Numbered from the stretch's first letter, positions 34,897 to 46,403 are shown. The stretch is DNA of 64,000 nt from Anatilimnocola aggregata (GCF_007747655.1 NZ_CP036274.1:6882001-6946000), one strand, 5' to 3'. Notes: generated from the sequence alone by a model not told the origin. A program made the numbers and translations.

Positions 34897-37656
34897 ATGC
34901 CAGGTCGTGTTTTGTGTTCGCTTTTCGCCGCATTGCTGCTGGGCACAGCGTTCAGTGCTGGTGCGACAGCTGCCGATGTTCCGCCGCGGGTCATTCCCTT
35001 CGAACGATATCACGCGACCGCGAAGGATCAAGTTGCGGCCGGAAATTTGCTACTGGGCGAACTGAACTGCACTTCGTGCCACACCGCCGATAAGTCGCTA
35101 GCCGAGCATATCCAAAAGAAGCAAGCTCCGGTGCTCGATACTGTGGGCAACCGCGTCCGGCCGCAGTACCTGCTGAAGTTCCTGATGGATCCGCAAACCG
35201 TAAAGCCCGGCACGAGTATGCCGAATGCACTCGCGGGAATTCCCGAGGCTGAACGCAAGGATGTTGTCGAGGCCATCGTTCATTTTCTGGCCACCACGGG
35301 TACCACCAACGATGTTGCGCCGCTGCGCGGCGGCGTGAATCGGGGCGAACAGTTGTATCACTCAGTGGGCTGCCTGGCCTGCCACGACCCACGTCCGGCC
35401 GAGAACCCACCCGCTTCGCTGCCGACTTCCATTCCGCTTGGTACGCCTTCGCGCAAGTACACCTTGCCCGGGCTGACGGAGTTTGTGCAGAACCCCCTCT
35501 CGATTCGTCCTGGTGGCCGCATGCCGCACTTGAATCTGAACGCCACCGATGCCCGCGACGTAGCTTCGTTCCTGCTCAACGATTTGGACATCGCAGCTGG
35601 GTTGCAGTATTCGTACTATCCCGGCAACTTCGACAAACTTCCCGATTTCAGTAAGCTGAAACCCAAAGAGACGGGCGAAGCAGAAGGCTTCGACCTCAAG
35701 GCTCTCAAGAAGAAGGGAAGTTATGGGCTGCGATTCGAGGGGGTGATCAAAGTCGATACGGACGTCGACTACCTCTTTTTGCTTGGCTCTGATGACGGCT
35801 CGCGGCTGACCATTGACGACAAAGTATTGATCGACAACGACGGCGTTCATCCGTTCAGCCAAAAGCGCAAGCCGCTGAAGTTGAAAGCAGGGACGCATAG
35901 TGTCGTGGTGGACTTCTTTGAGAAAGGTGGCGACTCCGATCTCCAAGTGATGTTCGAAGCCAAAGGCAAGCCGCCGCAGGACCTTGCTTCGCTAATCGCG
36001 ATTCCAGAACCCAAGGAAGGCAAGCCAGTCCCCGAAGCGTTTGTCGTGAATCAGGACCTGGCTGCGAAGGGTCGCGAATTCTTTACGACGCTCGGCTGTG
36101 CCTCCTGCCACTCGATGAAAGTGGATGGCAAGCAAGTCGCAGCCAAGCCGACGCATGTCGGTGCATCGCTGGCCGACCTGAAGGGAGTAGGCGGTTGCTT
36201 GCAGGGCGAGTCCACCAAGTCTCCCCGTTACGCACTCGATACTCGCCAGCAAATCGTGCTGCAAGCAGCACTCGCTGCCGCGAAGAAGCCAGCGGCCGAA
36301 CTGGCTGGGAAAGAACTCGTGGATCTCAATTTGATTCGCTTCAACTGCATCGCTTGTCACACCCGCGGCGAACTCGGCGGCGTGGAAGAAACCCGCAATC
36401 CTCACTTCAAGTCGGACATGCCCGAAATGGGCGACGAAGGGCGCATTCCACCCTCGCTCACGGGAGCTGGAGCAAAATTGAATGAAGCCTGGATCAAGAC
36501 GGTGATGGATCAGGGGGCTAAAGATCGGCCCTATATGTTTACCCGCATGCCGCGCTTTGGTTTGAAGAATGTCGAGAGCCTCGTCTCGGCGATTCAAACG
36601 ACCGATGCCGAACTGATCAAGCCGGTGCCAGCCGTCGACATTCCCGACTCCGACAAGAAATTCAAAGCGATCGGACGACAACTCGTAGGTGGCCAAGGGA
36701 TGTCGTGCATTAAGTGCCATACGTTCGCGAACAAACAATCGACAGGCATTCAGGCCCTCAGTTTGACCACAATGACGAAACGTCTCCGCGACGACTGGTT
36801 CCACAATTACCTAATCAATCCACAGGCTTATCGCCCCGGCACGCGCATGCCCGCCGGTTGGCCGAATGGTGAATCGCAATTGCCGAAAATTCTGGACGGG
36901 AACACAGCGAAGCAGATTCGCTCGATGTGGGCCTTTCTGTCCGACGGCGATAAGGCCGCCTTGCCATCAGGTTTGGTGACTGGGGCCATCGAACTGATCG
37001 CCTTCGACGAAGCGATCATGTATCGCAACTTCATCGAAGGAGCCGGCTCGCGAGCCATCGGTGTGGGCTATCCCGAAAAGCTGAACCTCGCCTTTGATGC
37101 CAACAATTTGCGGCTGGCGATGATCTGGCATAACGGCTTTATGGATGCGTCGCGTCATTGGACGGGCCGCGGTGTCGGTTACGAACCGCCGCTGGGCGAC
37201 AATGTCGTCAAGCTGCCCGATGGTGCACCCTTCGCAGTACTGAAGAGTTCGGCGGATGCCTGGCCGACGGAAAAGCCCAAGGACATCGGGTATCAATTCA
37301 ACGGCTACCGCCTGGGCGAGAAGCAGCGGCCGACGTTCCTCTATTCGTTTAACGGAATTCAGGTCGAAGACCAGCCCGCTCCGATCGGTGAAGCTGGTGT
37401 TTTCACGCTCGAGCGAAAGCTGGCGTTCAAGGTGGCCGAAGGAAGCGAAGTTCCCGCCGACTTACAATACCGGGCCATGGTGGCGGATAAGATCGAAGCG
37501 GCCGATGGCGGTTTCAAGGTCAATGGTGAATGGCTGCTGAAGATTAAGTCTGGTCAGCAAGGCATCGTGCGCCAAAGCAACAACAAGAGCGAACTGCTCA
37601 TTCCGATTCGTTTTGAGAATCGAGGAGCCAATCTGACGATCGAGTACGATTGGTAG
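34897..37656 (+). CDS. Pentahaem PA14-domain cytochrome c
   Basis: 919 aa from the ATG at 34897 (signal peptide LFAALLLGTAFSAGATAA). Five haem-binding CxxCH motifs lie at about residues 58 (CTSCH), 158 (CLACH), 401 (CASCH), 484 (CIACH) and 604 (CIKCH). Between haems 2 and 3 (about 270-355) is a PA14 domain (LLGSDDGSRLTIDDKVLIDND), a carbohydrate-binding type. The last 200 residues form a conserved domain of unknown function seen with planctomycete sugar-oxidation proteins. It is probably periplasmic and an electron acceptor for the propeller protein encoded next. Shared roles in oligosaccharide oxidation are inferred from domains and linkage. Confidence 0.85.
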   Translation: MPGRVLCSLFAALLLGTAFSAGATAADVPPRVIPFERYHATAKDQVAAGNLLLGELNCTSCHTADKSLAEHIQKKQAPVLDTVGNRVRPQYLLKFLMDPQTVKPGTSMPNALAGIPEAERKDVVEAIVHFLATTGTTNDVAPLRGGVNRGEQLYHSVGCLACHDPRPAENPPASLPTSIPLGTPSRKYTLPGLTEFVQNPLSIRPGGRMPHLNLNATDARDVASFLLNDLDIAAGLQYSYYPGNFDKLPDFSKLKPKETGEAEGFDLKALKKKGSYGLRFEGVIKVDTDVDYLFLLGSDDGSRLTIDDKVLIDNDGVHPFSQKRKPLKLKAGTHSVVVDFFEKGGDSDLQVMFEAKGKPPQDLASLIAIPEPKEGKPVPEAFVVNQDLAAKGREFFTTLGCASCHSMKVDGKQVAAKPTHVGASLADLKGVGGCLQGESTKSPRYALDTRQQIVLQAALAAAKKPAAELAGKELVDLNLIRFNCIACHTRGELGGVEETRNPHFKSDMPEMGDEGRIPPSLTGAGAKLNEAWIKTVMDQGAKDRPYMFTRMPRFGLKNVESLVSAIQTTDAELIKPVPAVDIPDSDKKFKAIGRQLVGGQGMSCIKCHTFANKQSTGIQALSLTTMTKRLRDDWFHNYLINPQAYRPGTRMPAGWPNGESQLPKILDGNTAKQIRSMWAFLSDGDKAALPSGLVTGAIELIAFDEAIMYRNFIEGAGSRAIGVGYPEKLNLAFDANNLRLAMIWHNGFMDASRHWTGRGVGYEPPLGDNVVKLPDGAPFAVLKSSADAWPTEKPKDIGYQFNGYRLGEKQRPTFLYSFNGIQVEDQPAPIGEAGVFTLERKLAFKVAEGSEVPADLQYRAMVADKIEAADGGFKVNGEWLLKIKSGQQGIVRQSNNKSELLIPIRFENRGANLTIEYDW

Positions 37657-37714
37657 TCGTTAGCTATTCGCCTGGGGTTGTTTCAACCAACTAACACATA
37701 ATCTGGATATATCG

Positions 37715-39199
37715 ATGTCAACTTTCCCGCTTTCCACGCGCGCACTTGCTTTGCTCGGCGCACTTCTGGCAACTGTTACTGCCTCGGCTCAGGCCCCCAA
37801 GGAAGAGGACTACTACAAGATCGTCCGCTTCCCCGTTCCCGAATACATCAGCTTGGAAGCGGGGGGGCTCGAATGGATGCCCGACGGCAAGCTGGCGATT
37901 TCCACTCGCCGCGGCGATATCTTCTTGCTCGATGAGCCTCTAACGAACACACCTGAGCAGGCGTCGTTTGCCAAATACGCTGGCGGCCTGCACGAGGTTT
38001 TGGGGCTGAGCATGAAAGATGGCTGGCTCTACGCCACGCAGCGGTGTGAGGTCACCAAGATTAAGGACGAGAACAAAGACGGTCGTGCAGATATCTTTCA
38101 TACGGTTAGCGATGGCTGGGAGATCAACGGCGACTATCACGAGTACGCGTTTGGTTCCAAGTTCGATAAGGAGGGCAATCTCTGGGTCGTTCTCTGTTTG
38201 ACCGGCTCGTTCGACAGCAAAAACAAGTATCGCGGCTGGTGCCTGCGGATCACGCCCGATGGCAAAGTAATTCCAACTTGCAGCGGCGTGCGATCACCGG
38301 GTGGCATCGGCATGAACGCAGCGGGGGACATGTTCTATACCGACAATCAAGGCCCCTGGAACGGCGCGTGCAGCCTCAAGCATCTCAAGCCAGGCAAATT
38401 CGTGGGACACCCCGGCGGCAACGGCTGGTATGAAGCGACGGACGGTGCCATTGGCCCGCGGCCCGAAGACCCCAAAAGCGGCAGCCGGATGATGGTCGAG
38501 GCCAAACGGATTCCTCAATTAGAGCCGCCAGCGGTTTACTTCCCTTACAACAAGATGGGCCAGTCGGCTGCGGGTATCGCCACGGATGTTTCGGGTGGAA
38601 AGTTCGGCCCGTTTCAGAATCAATTGTTCGTTGGCGATCAGACCCACAGCACCGTCATGCGTGTGTGTCTCGAAAAAGTGAAAGACCACTATCAAGGAGC
38701 GTGCTTTCCATTCCGCTCGGGCATGGGATCCGGTTCGTTGTCGTTGCTGTTCAACAACGATGGTTCGCTTTTTGTGGGTGGCACCAATCGCGGGTGGGGC
38801 TCGCGGGGAACACAACCCCACTCACTCGACCGCATTGTCTGGACCGGCAAGACCCCCTTTGAAATTCTCGAGATGCACGCCAAGCACGATGGCTTTGAAT
38901 TGACCTTCACCGAAAAGGTCGATGCTGCGACCGCTGGCGACCCCAAGTCTTACAAGTTGTCGACCTACACATACATCTATCAGGCCGCCTATGGCAGTCC
39001 CGAAGTCGATCAAACGACTCCCGAAATTACGAAAGTAGAAGTCTCTGCCGATGGCCTAAAAGCTCGCTTGTTCGTGAACGGCTTGCAGGAAGGGCACGTA
39101 CACGAACTGCAATCGGCCGGTGTAACTTCCGCAACTGGCCAACCATTGCTGCACAACATGGCGTACTACACCCTGAACTACATCCCCGCTGCTCCGTAG
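37715..39199 (+). CDS. Secreted NHL/PQQ-type beta-propeller with Ig-like C-terminus
   Basis: 494 aa. A signal peptide ([17 protein letters not shown]) is followed by a six-bladed-type propeller ([36 protein letters not shown]) similar to membrane-bound sugar dehydrogenases of planctomycetes. The C-terminus (about 395-490, [20 protein letters not shown]...) is an Ig-like/SwmB fold. It starts 58 bases after the cytochrome gene and is almost certainly co-expressed. Likely function: an exported redox enzyme passing electrons to the cytochrome. The substrate is unknown. Confidence 0.78.
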   Translation: MSTFPLSTRALALLGALLATVTASAQAPKEEDYYKIVRFPVPEYISLEAGGLEWMPDGKLAISTRRGDIFLLDEPLTNTPEQASFAKYAGGLHEVLGLSMKDGWLYATQRCEVTKIKDENKDGRADIFHTVSDGWEINGDYHEYAFGSKFDKEGNLWVVLCLTGSFDSKNKYRGWCLRITPDGKVIPTCSGVRSPGGIGMNAAGDMFYTDNQGPWNGACSLKHLKPGKFVGHPGGNGWYEATDGAIGPRPEDPKSGSRMMVEAKRIPQLEPPAVYFPYNKMGQSAAGIATDVSGGKFGPFQNQLFVGDQTHSTVMRVCLEKVKDHYQGACFPFRSGMGSGSLSLLFNNDGSLFVGGTNRGWGSRGTQPHSLDRIVWTGKTPFEILEMHAKHDGFELTFTEKVDAATAGDPKSYKLSTYTYIYQAAYGSPEVDQTTPEITKVEVSADGLKARLFVNGLQEGHVHELQSAGVTSATGQPLLHNMAYYTLNYIPAAP

Positions 39200-39588
39200 T
39201 CCCATGGAATGGGCAAGTAATTCGGCTATGCGGCGGCAACAGTTTGTGTCGTAGTTCGGCGCTGAGACTGACCATGCGCCAGGCAGATTTTTTTGCCTGA
39301 CTTGCTCTTTTTACGGGTTTCGCTAACGGTTATATTTCCCCCGAATGCTGGCGCAGTTGCCGCGCGAACTATGACCCGAGCGGTACCACTGGATGGTTGG
39401 ATTCGCTTGTCCGAGAGCCTTATCTACTGGTCAACGAGGCCGTTTACCTTGGTCGAACGTCCATCTGTTGAACATACGAGGCCCAGGAGATTCGATGGAT
39501 GCCTGGTCGCTTAGTAACAAGCGGACATGGGCAACTGTTCTTCGGCATGCACACGTGTGTTTTGGGATTATTGTTACAGGATTGTCGT
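39200..39588. other. Intergenic region before the RRM gene
   Basis: 389 bases with no gene. A T-rich stretch (39291-39312) next to a small AGGCA...TGCCT hairpin could be the terminator of the propeller gene. A TTATAT at about 39332 is a possible -10 element of the RRM gene. Neither is certain. The long 5' leader is typical of cold-induced RNA-binding-protein genes. Confidence 0.35.
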
Positions 39589-40110
39589 ATGAAGCGGATT
39601 TATGTGGGCAACCTGCCCTGGTCGTACTCCTCCTCAGACTTAGAAGCGCTGTTCGCCGAGTATGGTCAAGTTGCAGCAGCGGAAGTGGTCATGGATCGCG
39701 AAACCGGCCGCTCGCGCGGTTTCGGATTCGTCCAGATGGCGAACGATGCCGACTGCGAACCGGCGATTGAAGGACTGAATCAACAAGATTGCAACGGTCG
39801 GCCGTTGGTCGTAAACGAAGCGCGTGAACGCACCTCTCGTCCGAGTGGCGGGGGCGGCGGCGGTGGTTATGGCGGTGGAGGGGGCGGCGGATATGGTGGT
39901 GGCCGCGGTGGATATGGCGGCGGCGGTGGTGGTGGAGGTGGATACGGCGGCGGCGGTCGTGAAAGCCGTGGCAGTTACGGTGGTGGTGGCGGTCGGGATG
40001 GAGGGAGCCGCGACGGTGGCTACGGTGGTGGAGGTGGTGGGGGCGGCGGTTATGGCGGTGGTGGCCGCGATCGCGACCGTGATGGCGGTGGCGGCGGACG
40101 CCGCTACTAA
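39589..40110 (+). CDS. Glycine-rich RRM RNA-binding protein
   Basis: 173 aa from the ATG at 39589. Residues 1-80 are one RRM with RNP2 (KRIYVGNLPW) and RNP1 (RSRGFGFVQM). Residues 85-173 are a Gly/Tyr/Arg tail of GGGGYGGG and RGG-like units. Bacterial RRM proteins of this form occur in cyanobacteria and planctomycetes and bind RNA, often induced by cold. The tail is predicted to be disordered and may promote phase separation. It is a stand-alone gene with a long upstream leader. Confidence 0.9.
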   Translation: MKRIYVGNLPWSYSSSDLEALFAEYGQVAAAEVVMDRETGRSRGFGFVQMANDADCEPAIEGLNQQDCNGRPLVVNEARERTSRPSGGGGGGGYGGGGGGGYGGGRGGYGGGGGGGGGYGGGGRESRGSYGGGGGRDGGSRDGGYGGGGGGGGGYGGGGRDRDRDGGGGGRRY

Positions 40111-40253
40111 GAAGCTCCCCACAGAACGTTTTCTCGCGATAGAATGAGGTAACGCCAGCGGCACGGCATCGATTGCTGTGCCGCCTCTGTTTTGCAAACT
40201 CGTCGCGCCAGTCTCAAACTAGCGCTGACCTCGTATTGAAAGCGTCCCCGCAA

Positions 40254-40724
40254 ATGCCTCGCACGTTCGATGGCGCCACCGGCCCTGTTGCTGGTCGCTT
40301 TGCGATTGTCGTTTCCCGCTACAACGAAAACGTCACTGGCAAGTTGTTGCAGGGGGCAATCGAGACGCTGACCCAAGCGGGCATTGCCGACGACGATATC
40401 GACGTCGCCTGGGTGCCCGGTGCCTGGGAAATTCCTCTCATCGCCCAGCGCATGGCCGAGACTGGTCACTATGCAGCAGTGCTTAATCTGGGCGCCGTGA
40501 TTCGTGGCGAGACGACGCACGACGAGCACATCAATCGTCAGGTTAGCTTGAGTCTGGGTGAACTGTCGCTGGTGACCGGGGTCCCCATGCTCTTTGGCGT
40601 GCTGACGGTGAATTCGCTGGAGCAGGCGATTCATCGCTCGGGGGGCAACGTGGGGAACAAGGGGATGGAATGCGCAGAAGCGGCGCTGCAAATGGTCCGT
40701 CTGCTGGCACAATTGCCCGAGTAG
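40254..40724 (+). CDS. ribH: 6,7-dimethyl-8-ribityllumazine synthase
   Basis: 156 aa from the ATG at 40254; the earlier frame start at 40173 gives a 27-residue tail lacking a family match. Motifs: FAIVVSRYNENVTGKLL, WVPGAWEIPL and GAVIRGETTHDEHI (the phosphate-binding and catalytic loop), then NKGMECAEAAL near the end. The enzyme condenses the pyrimidine and butanone phosphate to make the precursor of riboflavin and assembles into pentamers or icosahedral capsids. Confidence 0.93.
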   Translation: MPRTFDGATGPVAGRFAIVVSRYNENVTGKLLQGAIETLTQAGIADDDIDVAWVPGAWEIPLIAQRMAETGHYAAVLNLGAVIRGETTHDEHINRQVSLSLGELSLVTGVPMLFGVLTVNSLEQAIHRSGGNVGNKGMECAEAALQMVRLLAQLPE

Positions 40725-40925
40725 CACCTTCTCTGAATCCCGCAGCTTTCCTGCTTCAATTTGAAGTGTCCCTGCGAGCACACATTCTGTATCCTCCGCG
40801 CTGAAATGCTGCAGCGCGAAAGCTAGGGCCGTCGATATTCGAGTCGCAGCGCTACCACTGCGCGCATCCGCAAGGTTGTCCGCGTGCCAGCATCGAAATC
40901 TGCATTACAGTTCTGAGGATGGAGC

Positions 40926-42266
40926 TTGCTGTCGATGACATCAAAACCAAACACGGCCGCCAGCTCAGCTGTTCCCAGTGGCAAAGTCAAAGCACGTGCG
41001 CCCAGTTCCGTCGCCCGCGAATTGCCTCACGATCGGACAGCTCGTCCGCTCGAGCACTTCATACCCATTCGGAAATCCGATCTGGCCCGCATCTTGCAAA
41101 ACGATGCGGCACTCGAACTACACGAGCGCGAACCCTTCGCCCACTTCTGCAAACTGGTCGAAGCCACGCTGCATCATGAATTCCATCAGAACTTGGAAGA
41201 GTTGAAGGACGCCTACGCTCCGTTCGATCCTGATGCAGAACCCAAGCCGCGTGAAGTTCTGACCATCGATCAACGTGAGGGACTGGCCTTGCGGTTGTTC
41301 GACCGCTTTGGCGAACTGCTACAGCGGGCGAACTTCCGCCGGTTATCGGCCGACGAATTGCAGTACTCATTACAAACGCACAACGAGTTGGGCGTCGAAG
41401 TGTTGGCCAACCTGGCCATCTTCGAACGTTTGGAGATCTACGTTCGCGGCGATGTGGTCGGGAAGAAGACGTTTCGCAACTGGAGCCGCTTGGGCCGCTG
41501 GCAAGAGGCTGAGATTTGCACTTACCAACGGCTCGCCCTGATGTTCCGGCTCAAGCCCGGGTCAGCCAGCAGTCAGCCGCTCGATCCGTCAGCAGTTGTC
41601 CTCAAGCTGTTCAAAAACATTCCTAAATCCGATATCGAGATGCTCCTGCCAGGGACCCAAGTGCGCATGTCGCTCGTCGACAAAGGCAAAATCTGGTTGC
41701 CAACACTCTCCGGCGTCGCCTTCACGCTCGTCAAACTGGTGCAAGGGGCAGCTGCGGTGGCGTTCGCCAGTTTTCAAGGGACGCTCGCCTTCCTGGCACT
41801 CCTCAGTGGCGTCTTTGGCTACGGGCTCCGATCGTTCTATGGCTACTTGAATACCCGCGATCGGTATCACCTTAACCTGACTCGCAGTTTGTATTTTCAG
41901 AACTTGGACAGCAACGCCGGCGTGATCCATCGGCTGCTCGATGAAGCGGAAGAGCAGGAGTTTCGCGAAATTTTATTAGCCTGGTGGCTGCTGCGGCAAA
42001 GTGGCTTTGCAGCAGTGACCAGTGAACAACTCGATCGTGATGCCGAAGCCTGGCTCGAAAAGAAACTCGGCCTGCATGTCGATTTTGAAGTCAGCGATGC
42101 GCTCGCCAAGTTGCAGCGGATGGGCCTTTGCCGGGAGATGCCGGGTGGGAAGTACCGTGCAGTCGATCTCGAAAGTGCGCTGGCGACACTCGATCGAGCC
42201 TGGGATCAACAGTTCGAATTCAATACGTCGCAGCCGCCAAGCATTCCGTTGCGCCGCGCTGCATAG
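40926..42266 (+). CDS. DUF3754 family membrane protein
   Basis: 446 aa. The N-terminal half is soluble and acidic, with LKLFKNIPKSDIEMLLPGTQVRMS. A hydrophobic pair follows (about 255-305: LPTLSGVAFTLVKLV; FASFQGTLAFLALLSGVFGYGL), then a helical C-terminal half with LYFQNLDSNAGVIHRLLDEAEEQEF. This matches DUF3754, a family that includes mitochondrial TMEM143 in animals and has no known biochemical function. Two-pass membrane topology is predicted. It converges with the reverse-strand prenyl synthase gene (6-base gap). Confidence 0.75.
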   Translation: MLSMTSKPNTAASSAVPSGKVKARAPSSVARELPHDRTARPLEHFIPIRKSDLARILQNDAALELHEREPFAHFCKLVEATLHHEFHQNLEELKDAYAPFDPDAEPKPREVLTIDQREGLALRLFDRFGELLQRANFRRLSADELQYSLQTHNELGVEVLANLAIFERLEIYVRGDVVGKKTFRNWSRLGRWQEAEICTYQRLALMFRLKPGSASSQPLDPSAVVLKLFKNIPKSDIEMLLPGTQVRMSLVDKGKIWLPTLSGVAFTLVKLVQGAAAVAFASFQGTLAFLALLSGVFGYGLRSFYGYLNTRDRYHLNLTRSLYFQNLDSNAGVIHRLLDEAEEQEFREILLAWWLLRQSGFAAVTSEQLDRDAEAWLEKKLGLHVDFEVSDALAKLQRMGLCREMPGGKYRAVDLESALATLDRAWDQQFEFNTSQPPSIPLRRAA

Positions 42267-42272
42267 TTCGGC

Positions 42273-43298
42273 TCAATGCGATCGTTGAACTACGAACTCA
42301 GCAACCATCTGCAGGACCGATTTCGCTGGCGAGTCTGGCAAGCAATCGAGCCGGCCGCGCGATTGCGCCGCAAACTCTTGGGCCCGCTGCTTGGCGTATT
42401 CCAAGCCACCATAGCGATTCAAATAAGGCAGCAGCGTCGTCGGCGTCGCCTGTTCGGTGGTCAGCAGTTCCAACAGCTGCCGCCGATCTTCGGCCGAAGC
42501 TTCGCGCAGCGTGTGAATGAGCGGCAACGTGGGCTTCTGCTTTTCGAGGTCGGTTCCTAGCGATTTACCGGTCGCGTCTTCTTCACCTTCGAGGTCGAGC
42601 AAGTCATCGGCTATTTGAAAAGCGATGCCGAGTTCGCGGCCATACAAATCGAGTTGCTCCACCTTCGCTTCCGGTAGTCCCGCAAAGAGCGCTCCGAGAC
42701 GACAACTGCAGGCAGTCAGTTCCGCGGTCTTGGCTTCGATCACTTGCAGGTATTCCGCTTCGCCCAGATCGAACTGCCCGCGAGTTCCCTTTTGCCGCAA
42801 CTCACCTTCGCAAACGATGTTGGTGGAGTGACCGATCAGGCGACACCCCAGCACGCTATCGATGGTGCTGGCCAGGTGAAAAGCATGGGTGAACAGATAG
42901 TCGCCCAAAAGTACGCTGGCTTCGTTGTCCCACCGGGCATTCACGGTGGCGAGGTGCCGGCGCATCTGAGCGTTGTCGAGCACGTCGTCGTGAACAAGCG
43001 TGGCCGTATGCACCATCTCGACTACGGCGGCCAGAGTCAGGTGCTCGCTGGTGACCTTGCCGGCTGCCTTCGCAGTAAGCAGCAACAGGGCAGGACGAAG
43101 TCGCTTGCCGCCAAGCAGGCAGCCGTAACGAACAAGTTCATCGACGTATGGATGCGGGTGATGCATCTCTCGCCGGAAAATGGCTTCGACTTGGGCCAAC
43201 TCTTCCGCTACGGGAGCGTAAAGCGTTTGCAGCGCAGGAGATAACGTACCGGGGTCGGCGGTGAGCGTGGACATAGAAACTGCATCCTGCCGCGTCAT
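42273..43298 (-). CDS. All-trans polyprenyl diphosphate synthase
   Basis: 341 aa; the ATG at 43277 ([11 protein letters not shown]) is an alternative start. Aspartate-rich motifs: first [15 protein letters not shown], second [21 protein letters not shown] with KPTLP after it. [18 protein letters not shown] is the substrate-binding segment. Chain length cannot be told, but octaprenyl-type synthases for quinone side chains have this length. Its start overlaps the stop of moaC by four bases (ATGA), so the two are translationally coupled. Confidence 0.88.
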   Translation of the reverse strand: MTRQDAVSMSTLTADPGTLSPALQTLYAPVAEELAQVEAIFRREMHHPHPYVDELVRYGCLLGGKRLRPALLLLTAKAAGKVTSEHLTLAAVVEMVHTATLVHDDVLDNAQMRRHLATVNARWDNEASVLLGDYLFTHAFHLASTIDSVLGCRLIGHSTNIVCEGELRQKGTRGQFDLGEAEYLQVIEAKTAELTACSCRLGALFAGLPEAKVEQLDLYGRELGIAFQIADDLLDLEGEEDATGKSLGTDLEKQKPTLPLIHTLREASAEDRRQLLELLTTEQATPTTLLPYLNRYGGLEYAKQRAQEFAAQSRGRLDCLPDSPAKSVLQMVAEFVVQRSH

Positions 43299-43963
43299 GA
43301 TTCGTGGTCCGGCTGAAGGGCCGGTCCTTCCAAGCTCTTTACCGCAGCGGGGACTGCTGCTTCACGCACAAAATGGCCACTTCGGCCCCCCGTCTTCTCT
43401 TCCAACTGAACTCGCTCGATCACCAGCCCGCGATCGATGGCTTTGCACATGTCGTAAACGGTTAAGGCTGCTGCAGATACAGCGACCAGGGCTTCCATTT
43501 CGACTCCCGTTTTCGCGCTGACTCGCGTGGTGGCAGTGATAGCCAGAGCATCGCTTCCCAGGTACTCGAAAGCGATTGTCACTCCTTCGAGAGGCAACGT
43601 ATGGCAGAGGGGAATCCATTCAGCCGTCCGCTTGGCGGCCATGATTCCGGCCAGGCGAGCGACTTCCAGCACATTTCCCTTAGACAGCGTTCCCTGCCGA
43701 ATTCGCTCCAAGGTCGCGGCCTGCATGCGGACAATCCCGCTGGCGGTCGCAGTTCGCAGGGTCACAGCCTTTGCCGAAACGTCCACCATGCGACTGGCAC
43801 CCGACTCGTCGAAATGTGTCAGTTCGTCGGGCACGGCAGCAGGTGATTCGCTGTAGAAAACAGGGTGGAAACGAGTATTAAGAATAACTTCCGCCCCCCA
43901 ACCTGAACAGGCAGGAGGCTGCACGTTGGCGAGGCAATGCTCCGGCCGTTGTGTGGGATTCAA
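43295..43963 (-). CDS. moaC: Cyclic pyranopterin monophosphate synthase
   Basis: The open frame gives 222 aa. Residues 1-43 lack family resemblance, and a GTG at 43834 (179 aa) is closer to normal length. Catalytic segments: [35 protein letters not shown] and [10 protein letters not shown]. With MoaA it makes cyclic pyranopterin monophosphate, the first molybdopterin intermediate. It is coupled to the prenyl synthase gene by an ATGA overlap. Other moa genes are not in the window. Confidence 0.92.
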   Translation of the reverse strand: MNPTQRPEHCLANVQPPACSGWGAEVILNTRFHPVFYSESPAAVPDELTHFDESGASRMVDVSAKAVTLRTATASGIVRMQAATLERIRQGTLSKGNVLEVARLAGIMAAKRTAEWIPLCHTLPLEGVTIAFEYLGSDALAITATTRVSAKTGVEMEALVAVSAAALTVYDMCKAIDRGLVIERVQLEEKTGGRSGHFVREAAVPAAVKSLEGPALQPDHES

Positions 43964-44033
43964 AACGTGTGGAGAATGAGCGGCGTCGGTTGATCGTCTT
44001 CGCAGTCCGGCCCCGCCATTTGCCCTTCAAAAC

Positions 44034-44360
44034 ATGCTGAACACACCGCTGAGCCGCCTTCGCTGGATCGGCTTCCTGGAAGGACTTTCGTACCTGGTGC
44101 TGCTCCTGATTGCGATGCCGCTCAAGTACTTGGCCGATCAACCCGAGGCTGTCCGGATTGTCGGCGGGCTGCACGGCGGGCTCTTTGTCTTATTTGTCCT
44201 GGCAGTGGCCGAAGTGACCCTTCGTCGCCCTTGGTGGTCCCCCAAGTTTTGGGGAGCGGCCGCTTTGGCGTCGGTCGTGCCGTTTGGCACCTTCATCTTG
44301 GACCGCTGGCTGTATCAAGTCGAACAGCAAGATCTCGCCCATAGATCGCAACTGAAATAA
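44034..44360 (+). CDS. DUF3817 family membrane protein
   Basis: 108 aa with three predicted membrane helices (WIGFLEGLSYLVLLLIAMPLK; IVGGLHGGLFVLFVLAVAEV; AAALASVVPFGTFILD). The LEGLSYL...HG pattern is characteristic of DUF3817, small integral membrane proteins of unknown role. It is divergent from moaC. An RNA-like transcription unit follows it. Confidence 0.8.
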   Translation: MLNTPLSRLRWIGFLEGLSYLVLLLIAMPLKYLADQPEAVRIVGGLHGGLFVLFVLAVAEVTLRRPWWSPKFWGAAALASVVPFGTFILDRWLYQVEQQDLAHRSQLK

Positions 44361-44381
44361 CTTCCCAGCAGCGGCCAATCT

Positions 44382-44409
44382 TGACAGCTAGCAGGTGTAT
44401 TTTACATCC
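44382..44409 (+). promoter_or_regulatory. Sigma-70-type promoter for the 44.4-44.7 kb transcription unit
   Basis: TTGACA (44382-44387) matches the -35 consensus exactly. TACATC (44404-44409) is a weak -10 at 16-base spacing. Transcription would start near 44416 and run to the terminator at 44704-44736. Confidence 0.5.
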
Positions 44410-44415
44410 GCTAAC

Positions 44416-44736
44416 TGAGCGGGTGCGCTGTTAAACCTTGCCGGCAGGCAAAGGGCTGCGGACTGTGCCGCTCGTGCCGTTTGAGGCGAAGCTCCCTTCT
44501 TTGCGGCGCATGCCGGGCAATTGCAAAATCATGGTTGTAGGAGTGCGGACTGGTCGATTCCATTCTTGCCGGCAAGTTAATTCCCGAACGAACCGGTCCC
44601 GCCAGTAACTCCGCCCGTCTATTGCCCACCCCTCGCTCAGCACACTGACTCACCCCGTCAGTCCTCGACAATCCCCGTGTCGAGTGGGTGCTAGAGCTCT
44701 AAGAGGCTCGGTCGTTCCCCGCGACCGAGCCTTTTT
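44416..44736 (+). ncRNA. Candidate structured ncRNA (about 320 nt)
   Basis: This region is bounded by a promoter and a strong terminator and contains no convincing reading frame. Visible structure includes CCTTGCC-GGCA-GGCAAAGG near the 5' end. A long paired element follows in which GGAG, TGCGG and ACTGGT (about 44541-44556) face ACCGGT, CCCGC and CTCC (about 44599-44620), enclosing a self-complementary CTTGCCGGCAAG. CTGAC...GTCAG and CTCGACA...TGTCGAG hairpins come next, and the terminator hairpin is last. It is not tmRNA, RNase P RNA or SRP RNA by any conserved element I can see. A divergent 6S RNA or a new family remains possible. Confidence 0.45.
44704..44736 (+). terminator. Strong intrinsic terminator
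   Basis: AGGCTCGGTCG (44704-44714) pairs with CGACCGAGCCT (44722-44732) and is followed by TTTTCC. It ends the upstream + strand unit and, with the palindromes beside it, could also end guaA transcripts. Confidence 0.85.
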
Positions 44737-44773
44737 CCTTTTCTTGGCGGGATAGGCATCTTGCCTGTCACTT

Positions 44774-44833
44774 GTAGCGTGGGCTTTAGCCCACGTCTTC
44801 TCGAAGTTCTACGTGGGCTAAAGCCCACGCTAC
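44774..44833. repeat. REP-like double palindrome downstream of guaA
   Basis: GTAGCGTGGGCTTTAGCCCACG (44774-44795) and its inverted copy (44812-44833) form a cruciform. Each arm is itself nearly palindromic (CGTGGGCTTTAGCCCACG). The preceding GGATAGGCATCTTGCCTGTCAC (about 44750-44772) resembles the repeat at 51137-51200. Likely members of dispersed repeat families; it may act as the guaA mRNA end. Confidence 0.7.
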
Positions 44834-44834
44834 A

Positions 44835-46403
<1,569 letters not shown>

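Noticed and set aside
44411-44671. Reverse-strand frame of 86 codons in the candidate ncRNA
   Set aside because: No ribosome site and no protein-like pattern.
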